In this document: positions 50,160-59,643 of the stretch, piece by piece
How the letters are laid out: every line of letters begins with the position of its first letter
Numbering within the stretch: the first letter of the stretch is position 1
Source of the DNA: JANNPJ01 sp965200525
GTDB taxonomy: Bacteria; Actinomycetota; Actinomycetes; Actinomycetales; Kineosporiaceae
NCBI GenBank assembly: GCA_965200525.1
Contig: OZ241368.1
Location: 4,526,001 to 4,590,000, forward strand
Length of the DNA stretch: 64,000 nucleotides
Reading direction: 5' to 3'
Notes under the pieces: model-generated
What the model was told of the DNA's origin: nothing
Databases searched by the model: none
The model's input: the letters and a program-made list of their open reading frames with translations, nothing else
Position numbers and translations under genes: made by a program

Positions 50160-50235
50160 TGGTGCGCCCGGCAGGATTTGAACCTGCGACCGACAGATTA
50201 GAAGTCTGTTGCTCTATCCGCTGAGCTACGAGCGC
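50160..50235 (-). tRNA. tRNA-Arg (anticodon UCU)
   Basis: On the minus strand GCGCTCG pairs with CGGGCGC (one G-T). The anticodon stem ACAGA/TCTGT encloses CTTCTAA with anticodon TCT, reading AGA. D-arm and T-arm (GCAGGTTCAAATCCTGC) are standard. The CCA end is encoded, unlike tRNA-Leu and tRNA-Lys here. Confidence 0.95.
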
Positions 50236-50503
50236 CTGAGGAGTACGCCGCACGCTTCTTGCCCGGCGCTCAACCCCGGGCAATGCTACCGGCGAGCCGA
50301 GCCGGCGAGGGGGTGAAGGGGGAGTCATACTCGAATCAACTTGCCATGAAAGCGGTCAATAAGGAAGAAACAGTACATTGTCGCCGGTCACCGATGGGCA
50401 TCAATGTTTTGGTGACGGTAAGTCATTCTAGAAAAGCGCAGAGTTGTCACGGGCGGACGCTTGCATGTTCTGGACGACATGACAGCCTTGCGCAGGAGAT
50501 TGT
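50236..50503. other. gene-free, AT-richer stretch before the dynamin pair
   Basis: The 268 nt between tRNA-Arg and the first dynamin-like gene have lower GC than anything else in the window and probably hold the promoter. I see no reliable hexamers or repeats. Confidence 0.5.
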
Positions 50504-52486
50504 ATGCGTAGGGCCATTCGTGGCTTTGGCGTCAACCAGCAGGCACAGGCACGATTGACCAGTAACCATGGACGGAGATCGGTGACCGCAAAGGCGGGCA
50601 GAGCTGACGGCGGCTCCTTCGACGAAGGGGTGGCCGCCGCGAGCCCGGTGGGTGCCGGAGCGTCAGTCGTCGAGCTGACCAGGCAGTTGGAGGACGAGTT
50701 GCAGCTGGCCGGCTCCACCGCGCCCAGTGTTCGCCCGGCTGACCCCGGCCGCCGGGCGCAGTCCGTTCCGCCCGCCGCGGCCCCGGCCGACCTGCTGGCC
50801 GCGGTCGAGCGACTCCGGATGCAGGTGGCCACCGTCTCGCTGACCCTCGAGATCGAGGGGGTCACGGAAGCTCGCCGCGAGCGCGAGGGCGTGCTCAGCC
50901 AGCTCGACGACTACCTGCTGCCCCGCCTACGCCGTCGTGATGCTCCGTTACTGGCAGTCATCGGCGGCTCGACCGGGGCGGGCAAGTCGACTCTGACCAA
51001 CTCCCTGGTCCGCCGGGAGGTCAGCCGCTCCGGAGTGCTGCGGCCGACCACTCGTTCCCCGGTGCTGGTTCACCATCCGTACGACTCCGGGGCCTTTCTC
51101 TCCCAGCGCATCCTGCCCCGGTTGACCCGGGTCACGTCCGAGGCTCCCGAGCCGTTGCAGCCGATCGACCCGAACGCGCCCCGGATCACCGGCCTGCGAC
51201 TGGTCCCGCACGACGGGCTGTCGCCGGGGCTGGCCCTCATCGATGCTCCCGACATCGACAGCCTGGTCGAGACCAACCGCGACCTGGCCGTGCAGTTGCT
51301 GCAGGCGGCCGACCTCTGGATCTTCGTGACGACGGCGGCCCGCTACGCCGACGCGATGCCCTGGCAGATGCTGAAGCAGGCGGCCGACCGGGGCGCCACC
51401 GTCGCCGTGGTGCTCGACCGGGTGCCGCCGGAGTCGTTGCAGGAGATCCGGATCCATCTGGCCACCCGCCTGCGCGACCGGGGGCTGGGCGGCGCGCCCA
51501 TGTTCACTATTCCGGAGACCCGGACGGTGAACGGGTTCCTGCCCGAGGCGCTGGTCGAGCCGCTGCAGAAGTGGCTGCGGCGGGTGGCCGGCGATCCGCG
51601 GTCGCGAACCGTGATCGCCGAGCGCACCCTCAAGGGAGCGCTGGCCAGCCTGCCCGAGCGGATCGAACTGCTCACCGTGGCCGCGGACGAGCAGGCCCGG
51701 GGCTGGCTGGCGCTGCGCGAGGAGGTCGACGGCGTCCACACCGCCTACGCCGACTGGCTGTCCGGGGGTCTGACCGACGGCTCCCTGGTCCGGGGCGAGC
51801 TGCTGGCCCGCTGGCAGGAGTTCATCGCCGACGGCGAGTTCGCCCGCCGTCTCGACGGCGCCTCGGCCTCACTGACGGACCGGGTCAGCGCGGCGGTCAA
51901 CCGCGACCCCGAGGTCGTGGTGCCGCTCGACGCTCCGGTCACGCAGAGTGTGACCGACGCCGTCCGGGGAGCGATCAACGACGCCGCCGAGGCGATCCTG
52001 GTCGGCTGGCGCCGGCACCCGTTCGGTTCGGCCCTGCTCGCGGTGCGCGGGCATCAGGTGACCACGACCGATGTGGAGACCCGGCTGGAGCGGGCGGTCC
52101 GTGACTGGCGGCTCAATGTCAGCCTGATGATCGCCGCCGCGATCGAGGCCGCCGCCGGCGTCGAGCCGGAACTGCGGATCGACGGCCCGACCGTGGCCGA
52201 CGTGCTGTTCATGGCCTTGCTGGACGATGGTTCTGCAACCGGGGAGACGCCGTCGCCGGCGGCGGCCACGGTGGCGCCGGCCCGCCGGATCGTCGAGCGC
52301 TACCTCGGTGCCGAGGCGGTGCACAGCGTGCTGGACGCCGCTCGAGCCGATCTGGCTGCCCGGGCCGTGGAAGTACTGGATGCCGAGTGCCGCCGGTTCG
52401 AGCGGCTGCTGGAGAGCGCGGACGACGTCGACGGGCGTGGTCAGGCGTTGCGGTCCGCGATCGACTTCGTCGAAGCGGCCGACTGA
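50504..52486 (+). CDS. dynamin-like GTPase 1
   Basis: The 660-residue protein has a large GTPase domain with the P-loop GGSTGAGKST (about residues 154-163), the switch region RPTTRSPVLV, and the G3 segment LIDAPDIDSL. Helical regions fill the C-terminal half; no membrane helix is seen. The start may instead be GTG at 50582, which has GGAG only four bases upstream. The next gene starts two bases after its stop, so the two GTPases are made together. They resemble the paired dynamin-like proteins DynA/DynB of Streptomyces, which act at sporulation septa; this comparison is inference. Confidence 0.85.
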   Translation: MRRAIRGFGVNQQAQARLTSNHGRRSVTAKAGRADGGSFDEGVAAASPVGAGASVVELTRQLEDELQLAGSTAPSVRPADPGRRAQSVPPAAAPADLLAAVERLRMQVATVSLTLEIEGVTEARREREGVLSQLDDYLLPRLRRRDAPLLAVIGGSTGAGKSTLTNSLVRREVSRSGVLRPTTRSPVLVHHPYDSGAFLSQRILPRLTRVTSEAPEPLQPIDPNAPRITGLRLVPHDGLSPGLALIDAPDIDSLVETNRDLAVQLLQAADLWIFVTTAARYADAMPWQMLKQAADRGATVAVVLDRVPPESLQEIRIHLATRLRDRGLGGAPMFTIPETRTVNGFLPEALVEPLQKWLRRVAGDPRSRTVIAERTLKGALASLPERIELLTVAADEQARGWLALREEVDGVHTAYADWLSGGLTDGSLVRGELLARWQEFIADGEFARRLDGASASLTDRVSAAVNRDPEVVVPLDAPVTQSVTDAVRGAINDAAEAILVGWRRHPFGSALLAVRGHQVTTTDVETRLERAVRDWRLNVSLMIAAAIEAAAGVEPELRIDGPTVADVLFMALLDDGSATGETPSPAAATVAPARRIVERYLGAEAVHSVLDAARADLAARAVEVLDAECRRFERLLESADDVDGRGQALRSAIDFVEAAD

Positions 52487-52487
52487 G

Positions 52488-54305
52488 ATGGAGGGACGGC
52501 GAGGTCCGGTGGCGGATGTCACTGATCGGGCGGCGGAGCTGACGGCCGCTCTGGAGGTCGGCGCGCCCTGGCTCGACCCGGCCGTGGTCGAGCAGGCGAT
52601 CAGTTCGGTGGAGCGCTCGGTCCAGCGCCTCGAGCTGGGGGCCAAGCACACCGTGGTCGCGCTGGTCGGAGCGACCGGCTCCGGTAAGTCGAGCCTGTTC
52701 AACGCGCTCGCGAGCATGGAGATCGCCCAGGTCGGGGCCCGTCGTCCGCTAACCGCCGAGCCGATGGCCTGCGTCTGGGGCGAGGGCGGTTCGCAGGAGC
52801 TGCTCGACTGGCTCGAGGTGCCGCCGACCCGCCGAATCACCCGGGAGTCGGTGCTGGACGCCGACTACCAGGCCCCCCTGCACGGCCTGGTGCTGCTCGA
52901 CCTGCCCGACCACGACTCGACCGAGGCCGTGCACCGGATCGAGGTGGACCGCTTGGTAAACATGGTCGACCTGCTGGTCTGGGTGGTGGATCCGCAGAAG
53001 TACGCCGACGACGCGCTGCACTCGGGGTACCTGCAGCGCATGGTCGGCCACGACGGGGTGATGGTCGTGGTGCTGAACCAGATCGACCGGCTGACGGCCG
53101 ACGAGGCCGACACCTGCGAACATGACCTGCGCCGACTGCTGGACGGTGACGGCCTGGCCGCCGTCGGCCTGCTCCCGGTCTCGGCGACCCGGGGCGACGG
53201 GGTCGAGGACCTGCGCGCCCTGCTGGCCGACGTCGTGCAGAACCGTTCCGCGATCGAGGCCCGGATCGAGGCCGATCTCCAGGCCACCACCAACGCCGTG
53301 CTCACCGGCCTGGCGCCGGCCGAGCCCGGCGGTGGTGAACCGCCGGGCGCCGTCCGCCTGGTCGACGAACTGGCCGCGGCCGCCGGCGTTCCCATCGTGA
53401 TCGACGCGCTGGCCGCGGAGTACCGTCGCCGGGGCTGGCAGCGGGCCGGCTGGCCGATGCCGCGCTGGGTTCGCCGGGTCGTTCTGGACCGGCGGGCCCG
53501 GGCCGCCGACACGGACACCGACACGGACCTGAAGCTGATCCGGGCGGCATTGCCGCCGATCTCGGCGCCGGCTCAGCGGGCCCGGGTCGATCTGGCCGTG
53601 GACGTCACGATTGCCGCCAGCGCCGGGCCCCTGCCCGAACGATGGGCCGAAGCGGTGCGCGAGAGCGTGCTGTTCGGTGCCGAGGACGACCTGACCACGG
53701 CCCTGGACCGGCAGATCGCCGCGGTCGATCTGCAACTGACCACGCCCCCCTGGTGGTGGCTGGTAGCGATCGCGCAGTACGTACTCGCCCTGATCTCGGT
53801 GGCCGGGCTGCTGGGGTTGGTCGTGCTGGGTGGCGCCGGACTGGTCGGCCATCCGCTGGGCACGCCGGTCGTTCTGCCGGTGGCGGCCCTGGTGGTCGGC
53901 CTGGCCGGTGGGGCGTTGCTGGCGGCGCTGACCCGCTGGGCGCTGTCGACCGGGGCCCGGCGGCGCCGGGCCGAGGCGGAGCTGGCCATGCACGCCGCGG
54001 TCGAGGCGGTGGTGCAGGAGCGGGTGATCGTCCCGATCCGGGTCGTGCTGGGCCAGCACCGGGCCACCCGGATGGCGCTGATCGGGAGTGCTCACTCGGA
54101 AGACGAGTATTACCAGGAAGATTCGTCATTCGATGAGCCCTTGGAGCCGGCTGCGGCGGGTTCGGGTGAGATCCCGGGGCCGGAGTACGCCGATTTGCCG
54201 GAAGCCGGGAGTGGTCCGGTGGCTGCCTCCGAGTCGGCCCGCGACCTGGTGGTCGACCTGGGGTCGGACTCCTCGATCTCCGGCCCGAGGCAGGTCAGCG
54301 TCTGA
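52488..54305 (+). CDS. dynamin-like GTPase 2, membrane-anchored
   Basis: The 605-residue protein has a P-loop at about residues 61-69 (GATGSGKSS), the G3 segment LVLLDLPDHDSTE and the G4 box VVLNQIDRL. A helical stalk is followed by two membrane helices (about residues 422-487, WWWLVAIAQYVLALISVAGL and PVVLPVAALVVGLAGGALL), then an acidic C-terminal tail. Dynamin-like pairs often use one soluble and one anchored partner, which matches these two genes. Translational coupling to gene 1 is tight. Confidence 0.87.
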   Translation: MEGRRGPVADVTDRAAELTAALEVGAPWLDPAVVEQAISSVERSVQRLELGAKHTVVALVGATGSGKSSLFNALASMEIAQVGARRPLTAEPMACVWGEGGSQELLDWLEVPPTRRITRESVLDADYQAPLHGLVLLDLPDHDSTEAVHRIEVDRLVNMVDLLVWVVDPQKYADDALHSGYLQRMVGHDGVMVVVLNQIDRLTADEADTCEHDLRRLLDGDGLAAVGLLPVSATRGDGVEDLRALLADVVQNRSAIEARIEADLQATTNAVLTGLAPAEPGGGEPPGAVRLVDELAAAAGVPIVIDALAAEYRRRGWQRAGWPMPRWVRRVVLDRRARAADTDTDTDLKLIRAALPPISAPAQRARVDLAVDVTIAASAGPLPERWAEAVRESVLFGAEDDLTTALDRQIAAVDLQLTTPPWWWLVAIAQYVLALISVAGLLGLVVLGGAGLVGHPLGTPVVLPVAALVVGLAGGALLAALTRWALSTGARRRRAEAELAMHAAVEAVVQERVIVPIRVVLGQHRATRMALIGSAHSEDEYYQEDSSFDEPLEPAAAGSGEIPGPEYADLPEAGSGPVAASESARDLVVDLGSDSSISGPRQVSV

Positions 54306-55169
54306 GCAGTTTTCCTCAACTGTTCGCTCGAATGGGCAGTAGTAGTCCACAGATCTCGGTGGACGGGTGTCTGCTCGATCCGGGCGGGCCGGTCTGATCG
54401 GTGTCCGGCGGTGGCCGGGCGATCCGGCCAGACGGGGCCGATGAAGGAAGAATCGGCGGAACGCCGTCCGGGCGACCGTTCGAGCCGGGCGCGGCCGACC
54501 ATCACGGCGCGTGGCCCTCGGAGTGCTCAGGACAAGGGTGAGCTGGGCTCTCAATGCCGCGGTGCTGAAGACGCCGATGTTGTCGGACGTGGGTCTCGGT
54601 GCAGTCCGTTGAGAGTGCGCGAGGGGTCCGGTTGGTGCAGTCGTGGGCGGATGCTTTGCTCCGACTGCACCAACTGGCGTTGACCTGCGGTTCCGTATTT
54701 TCTGCAGGGGCGTGATTTACCAGTTGGTGCAGTGGGAGCAGAGGTACTCGCGGCGGTCCTGCTGTGTCGTCGTTCTCTGGCTGGCGCTGTGGGGTCGTTG
54801 ACCCAGCAGCAGTGCCAACGTTCCTCTGATCTGCGGTTTCCTAGACTGGCGCGCCGCGTGCGCGCTCGCCAGGGCGGTCCGCATGATCGGTGGCGCTCGG
54901 TTCGCCGGAAGCGGGAGGGGTGCCACTGGTGGCCTGGATGGCCGGTGCGCGTTCCAGTTGGAGCATGCGGCGGCGCCCATGCGCCAACTGCACCGACTGC
55001 ACCAACTGGCTCCGACCAGCACGTTCCGGCGATCCTGCGTGCACCGACTGGACGAATGGCGCGAAACGGGCGGATAGGACATGACGGTCTGAGGGTGGTC
55101 GCCAGTACCGGCGCGCTGTCCACGGGGCCGGGGCGAAGGGCGGGGCCGGGGTCGGGCAGGATGCAACCG
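54306..55169. other. gene-poor region with alternative hairpins and CxxCTNW motifs
   Basis: No supported gene in 864 nt. The arm GTTGGTGCAGTCG (54631-54643) is complementary to 54662-54674. The same second arm, extended to 54657-54677, also pairs (20 of 21 bases) with 54720-54740, so the hairpins exclude each other. CCGACTGCACCAACTGGC occurs at 54661 and 54993. A 10-codon frame at 54651-54683 reads MLCSDCTNWR; a minus-strand frame ending at 54717 ends LCSHCTNW; a third near 54979-55010 reads CANCTDCTNW. Confidence 0.6.
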
Positions 55170-56195
55170 ATGACCGCTGACCGCACCAGGAGTCGCCAGT
55201 TCGCGTCGCCGGCCCGCACCCGGGCGGCGGGAATCGCGATCGGTGTGCTGGCCGATGCCGTATTCGGCGATCCACGTCGGGGCCACCCGGTAGCCGCCTT
55301 CGGCCGCTGGGCCGCGACTCTGGAGCGCCTCGGATACCGTCCCGGCCGGGCCCGGGGAGCGAGCTTCACGGCCGTGGCGGTCGCCGGCCCGGTTCTGCTC
55401 GGGCTGGCCACCGAGCAACTCACCGCGAGGCGGCCTGCCGGCCGGGTGCTGGCCATGGCGGCGGCCACCTGGGTCTGCCTCGGTGGCACCAGCCTGTTGC
55501 GTGAGGGCACGGCCATGGCCGTCGCGCTGGAACGTGACGATCTAATCGCCGCACGGCAGCGGCTGACCCACCTCTGCGCCCGGGATCCGGCCGGCCTGCC
55601 CGCCGCCGACCTGGCCCGGGCCACGGTCGAGTCGCTGGCCGAGAACACCTCCGACGCGGTCGTCGCCCCGTTGTTGTGGGCGGCCGTGGCCGGGTTGCCG
55701 GGGGTGCTCGGATATCGGGCGATCAACACCCTCGACGCGATGGTCGGCTACCGCTCGCCCCGGTACCAGCAGTTCGGCTGGGCTTCGGCCCGGCTCGACG
55801 ATCTGGTCAACCTGGCTCCGGCCCGGATCAGCGGGGTGCTGACCGTGATCTGTGCCCCTTTGGTCCAGGGCTCACCGAGGACCGCGTGGCGGGTGTTGCG
55901 GCGCGATGCCCGCCGTCATCCGAGCCCCAATGCCGGGCACTGCGAGGCGGCGGCGGCCGGGGCTCTCGGGGTCCGGCTGGGTGGCGTCAACCGGTACGGC
56001 GGGCAGTCCGAGAGCCGTCCGGTGCTCGGCGAGTCCGGTCGCCCGGTCGAGGTCGCGGACGTGCGGCGGGCGGCTCGTCTCAGCCGCGCAGTAGGCCTGT
56101 TCGCGGCCGGGCTGGCCGTCGCCGGGGCGGTGCTGATCCCACCCCGCCCTGCCCGCTCGGCGGGGCCGGCGAGCCTCGCATCGGAGCACCGCTGA
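55170..56195 (+). CDS. cobD: adenosylcobinamide-phosphate synthase CobD/CbiB
   Basis: The 341-residue membrane enzyme attaches aminopropanol (or its phosphate) to adenosylcobyric acid in cobalamin synthesis. Family blocks are GVLADAVFGDPRRGHPVAA, VESLAENTSDAVVAPLLWAA and INTLDAMVGYRSPRYQQFGW, and the C-terminal SPNAGHCEAAAAGALGVRLG. The ATG at 55170 has GGCAGG nine bases upstream; an ATG at 55161 is possible. Overlaps cobQ (TGATG). Confidence 0.95.
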   Translation: MTADRTRSRQFASPARTRAAGIAIGVLADAVFGDPRRGHPVAAFGRWAATLERLGYRPGRARGASFTAVAVAGPVLLGLATEQLTARRPAGRVLAMAAATWVCLGGTSLLREGTAMAVALERDDLIAARQRLTHLCARDPAGLPAADLARATVESLAENTSDAVVAPLLWAAVAGLPGVLGYRAINTLDAMVGYRSPRYQQFGWASARLDDLVNLAPARISGVLTVICAPLVQGSPRTAWRVLRRDARRHPSPNAGHCEAAAAGALGVRLGGVNRYGGQSESRPVLGESGRPVEVADVRRAARLSRAVGLFAAGLAVAGAVLIPPRPARSAGPASLASEHR

Positions 56196-57715
56196 TGCGC
56201 GGGGCGCTGATGGTGGCCGGAACGACTTCCGACGCGGGCAAGAGCGTGCTGGTGGCCGGGATCTGCCGCTGGCTGGCCCGGCAGGGGGTCCGGGTCGCAC
56301 CGTTCAAGGCCCAGAACATGTCGCTCAACTCGTTCGTCACCCGGGGCGGGGCCGAGATCGGCCGGGCCCAGGCGATGCAGGCCCGGGCGGCCCGGATCGA
56401 GCCCGAGGCGGCGATGAACCCGGTGCTGCTGAAACCGGGCAGCGATCGCACGTCCCAGGTCGTGGTGCTGGGGCGGCCGTTCGCCGAGGCCGGGGCGATG
56501 GACTACGGCCGACTCACGCCGGGCCTGCTCCCGGTAGTGCTGGACGCGCTGGGCGACCTGCGGTCCCGGTTCGACGTGGTGATCTGCGAAGGGGCGGGCA
56601 GCCCGACCGAGATCAATCTGCGGCACCGGGACATCACCAACCTGGGCCTGGCCCGCCCGGCCGGGCTGCCGGTCCTGGTCGTCGGTGACATCGACCGGGG
56701 CGGGGTGTTCGCTGCCTTCCACGGCACCCTGGCCCTGCTCGCAGCGGCCGACCAAGCCCTGATCAGCGGGTTCGTGATCAACAAGTTCCGCGGTGACCCG
56801 GCGCTGCTGGAGTCTGGCCTGACGATGATCTTCAAGGCCACCGGTCGGCCGGTGCTCGGCGTCCTGCCCTACCTGACCGGTCTCTGGCTGGACGTCGAGG
56901 ACTCGCTCGACCTGGAGAAGGACCGCGGCCCGATGCGGGCGCCGATCGGTTCGGACGTGCTCACGGTGGCCGTGCCCCGGCTGCCGCGGTTGTCCAACGT
57001 CACCGATATCGACGCCCTTTCGGTGGAGCCCGGGGTCGCCGTCCGTCTGGTGCACCACGGGGCCGAGTTGGCCGGCTGCGATCTCGTCGTCCTGCCCGGC
57101 TCCCGGGCCACGGTCTCCGACCTGGCCTGGTTGCGGGCCACCGGCCTGGCCGAGGCGACGATCCGGCACGCCCGGGCCGGGCGGCCGGTGCTGGGAATCT
57201 GTGGCGGTCACCAGATGCTGGGCCGGCTGATCGCCGACGACGTGGAGTCACGGGCCGGCGAGGTGCCCGGCCTCGGCCTGCTGCCGACGCGGACCGACTT
57301 CGGCGCCGACAAGGTGCTGGCCCGGCCGGCCGGAACCGCTCTCGGGCAACCGGTCGAGGGATACGAGATCCATCACGGCGTGGTCCGGCTGGATCCGGAG
57401 GCACCGGCGGCGCGGATCGCCGCGGCGGAGCCGTTCCTTGACGGCTGGCGGCTGGGCTCGGTCTGGGGCACCACCTGGCACGGTGCTCTGGAGAATGACG
57501 GTTTCCGGCGTGCCTTCCTGGCCGAGGTGGCGCTGGCGGCCGGCCGGTCCGGGTTCGTCGCGGCGTCCGACACGTCCTTCGAGGCGCTGCGCGAGGCCCG
57601 GCTGGACTCGCTGGCCGATGCGGTGGCCGACCATCTCGACACCGGGGCCCTGGAACGGCTGATCACCCAGGGGGCGCCGGTCGGGCTACCGTTCGTGCCG
57701 CCGGGAGCGCCGTAG
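56195..57715 (+). CDS. cobQ: cobyric acid synthase
   Basis: The 506-residue glutamine amidotransferase amidates four carboxylates of adenosylcobyrinic diamide. The ATP site is GTTSDAGKSVLVAG, KAQNMSLNSFVTRGGAEIG is the typical substrate block, and the glutaminase triad starts at the cysteine of GICGGHQMLG with the histidine of WGTTWHGALEND. Coupled to cobD by a TGATG overlap. A perfect hairpin lies 134 bases after the stop. Confidence 0.97.
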   Translation: MRGALMVAGTTSDAGKSVLVAGICRWLARQGVRVAPFKAQNMSLNSFVTRGGAEIGRAQAMQARAARIEPEAAMNPVLLKPGSDRTSQVVVLGRPFAEAGAMDYGRLTPGLLPVVLDALGDLRSRFDVVICEGAGSPTEINLRHRDITNLGLARPAGLPVLVVGDIDRGGVFAAFHGTLALLAAADQALISGFVINKFRGDPALLESGLTMIFKATGRPVLGVLPYLTGLWLDVEDSLDLEKDRGPMRAPIGSDVLTVAVPRLPRLSNVTDIDALSVEPGVAVRLVHHGAELAGCDLVVLPGSRATVSDLAWLRATGLAEATIRHARAGRPVLGICGGHQMLGRLIADDVESRAGEVPGLGLLPTRTDFGADKVLARPAGTALGQPVEGYEIHHGVVRLDPEAPAARIAAAEPFLDGWRLGSVWGTTWHGALENDGFRRAFLAEVALAAGRSGFVAASDTSFEALREARLDSLADAVADHLDTGALERLITQGAPVGLPFVPPGAP

Positions 57716-57849
57716 CCGAGGCCGCGTTTCGGAAGTGGTCCGAAGAGAGAGGGCCGCAGGCAGTGGGGCGCAGAGATGGCCGAGCAGAAGCGGTGGAGAG
57801 AACGGGCCCAGGGTCCGGCCGGACAAGCTGGGGACGGACTGTCCGCGCA

Positions 57850-57884
57850 GACCGCGGCGGTCCGTAAACCGGACCGCCGCGGTC
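57850..57884 (+). terminator. perfect 15-bp hairpin, probable terminator
   Basis: GACCGCGGCGGTCCG and its exact complement enclose a 5-nt loop. It lies in the 396-nt gap after cobQ and would end the cobD-cobQ transcript. Nothing else in the gap is recognisable apart from lower GC at 57930-58070, probably the promoter area of the next gene. Confidence 0.7.
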
Positions 57885-58111
57885 AGCAAGGGGCCGCTCA
57901 CCCTGTGCCGTGCCCGCGGTGGGGAGCAGCCTTAACGATGTTGACGTGAAGCAGGCTCCAGACACTTCGGCCGCTTAAGACAATGTTGAGCTAGATTGTT
58001 GGACGAGACGTCCAAATCTGTGAGGTTTGGAACCTGACCACTGGGTCAGTCCGATTCACGAAACGACCTCGTAACTCTGTCGGCTCATGAACGGTCCGGG
58101 AGGCCCGTCGG

Positions 58112-59257
58112 ATGGCTGATCGCCCTGACTCCCTGGCCCAGCGCCTGCTCGACGATGTCGACAGTCTGGTCTCGCTGATGGCCGAGCGAGTGATCGACCA
58201 GGTCCCGGCGGCCCAGGCCTCACCGGAGGTCAAGGCGCAGATGCGGATCTGGATGCGCCGGATTGCCATCGCCGGGCTGGAACTGGTGATCAAGGACGAG
58301 CCCTTCGACTCGCTCGGCCCCATGATCGAGCAGTCCGCCCGCCGCCGCCGGGCCCAGGGGATCGACCGCCGGCAGACCCTGGGCGCCTACGAGCTGGCCC
58401 AGCAGACCCTGCTCGACGCGCTCGGGCGGCAACTGCGCGGCCATCCGCGTGAGGCCCACCTGTTTCCCCAGGTCACCCGGCGGTTACTCGAGTTCCAGCG
58501 GATCAGCACGCTGTGGGTGACGGCCGGCTACAGCGAGGACGAACCGCGCAGCCGGGATCGGGACGCCGATGTGCAGGTCGTGCTCGAGATCCACGCCGGC
58601 CGCCGGCTCGCTGTCGGTGATGAGCACGACCTGACCCGCAGGCTCGGCCTCAGCCTGCCGCTGCGAGAAGTGGCGGTGAGCCTCGAGCTGGGGCCCGCGC
58701 TCGAAGAGACCGTGCGCAACACGGTCCGGCTGAACCCGTGGAACGTGGTCGGCACCCTGGACGGCCGGCTGATCGCCCTCACCCCGCGGGCCCCGAGCAC
58801 CTTTCCGGAGCCGCACGGCACGGCCACCCTGCCCGACGTCGCCGGCCCGGCCGCCGTGGCCGGTGCGATCCGGGCCGCGGGGCGGGCCGCTGACGCGGCG
58901 GTCGCGCTCGGCGTCCCCCGGCTCTCGGCCGCCGAGGCCGCACCCCTATCGGCGATGCTCGGCGTGCCCGAGGGGGATCGGGCGGCCTACGTCGAGGGCT
59001 GCTTCCGCGCGCTGCCCGACACCGCCCGCGGCCGGGCCCTGCTGACCGCCGTCTCGGCCACCCTCACCTACAGCCGCGCCAGCGAGGCGGCCCGGGCCCT
59101 GCACGTCCACCGGCACACGCTGGACTACCGGCTCGGGCGGTTCGCCGAGGAGACCGGGCTCGACCTCAGTGATCCGGCCACCCGGTTCCGCTGCACGATC
59201 GGCTTGTTCCTGATCGGGCTGATGCCGCACCGGCCCGAACTGCCGGCCGCGGAGTAG
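58112..59257 (+). CDS. PucR-type transcriptional regulator
   Basis: The 381-residue regulator has a helical N-terminal region (LAQRLLDDVDSLVSLMAERV), a central GGDEF-like degenerate domain, and the PucR C-terminal helix-turn-helix with SRASEAARALHVHRHTLDYR and LDLSDPATRFRCTIGLFL. The ATG follows GGGAGG about eight bases upstream. It stands between the two cobalamin gene groups, but whether it controls them is unknown. Confidence 0.85.
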   Translation: MADRPDSLAQRLLDDVDSLVSLMAERVIDQVPAAQASPEVKAQMRIWMRRIAIAGLELVIKDEPFDSLGPMIEQSARRRRAQGIDRRQTLGAYELAQQTLLDALGRQLRGHPREAHLFPQVTRRLLEFQRISTLWVTAGYSEDEPRSRDRDADVQVVLEIHAGRRLAVGDEHDLTRRLGLSLPLREVAVSLELGPALEETVRNTVRLNPWNVVGTLDGRLIALTPRAPSTFPEPHGTATLPDVAGPAAVAGAIRAAGRAADAAVALGVPRLSAAEAAPLSAMLGVPEGDRAAYVEGCFRALPDTARGRALLTAVSATLTYSRASEAARALHVHRHTLDYRLGRFAEETGLDLSDPATRFRCTIGLFLIGLMPHRPELPAAE

Positions 59258-59439
59258 CGCTCTGCCTCGCCGGTCGACTACCGGCCGGGGAGAGGGCTGT
59301 GCGTCTCGCGGCCGGGTCGACTGCCGCGGTTGCTGATCAGGGCTGGTGGGTCGGTTCTGCGTCTCGCGCCGCCGGGTGGGCTGAGCCGCAGCTGAACGGA
59401 TGTTGGCCCGGCGCAGCGGTGTGGCAGGATCGCAGGCGA

Positions 59440-59600
59440 CGAGTGCGGAGGAACTCCGGTGAGTCGGGCGATGCGGATCGCCCCTCGATTCCGGGGCGGT
59501 CCCGCCACTGTGACCGGATCGAGGCAGGCCCGACTGCGGCCCGCGCCCCGTCCGGGAGCCAGGATTCCGCCTCGTCATCGCGCCCGCCGGGCGTGGTGCT
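59440..59600 (+). ncRNA. cobalamin riboswitch
   Basis: The core GGAACTCCGGTGAGTC, then GGTCCCGCCACTGTGACCGG (59498-59518) and GGGAGCCAGGATTCCGCC (59554-59571) follow the cobalamin riboswitch consensus in the right order, and a downstream GC-rich hairpin (59575-59620) can act as the expression platform. It precedes the chelatase-like gene and probably controls the whole chelatase-cobO-cobB group. Confidence 0.9.
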
Positions 59601-59643
59601 CCGACGACGGGCGGCCGACCCGTCGAGAGTGAAGGGACTTGGT

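Noticed and set aside
54732..55169. 146-residue N-terminal extension of cobD
   Set aside because: The extension is not conserved in the family; the ATG at 55170 has a ribosome-binding site and gives the usual length.
54551..55729. 392-codon minus-strand frame opposite cobD
   Set aside because: It is antisense to the well-conserved cobD sequence over much of its length and shows no domain; only the short end motif at 54717 is mentioned elsewhere.
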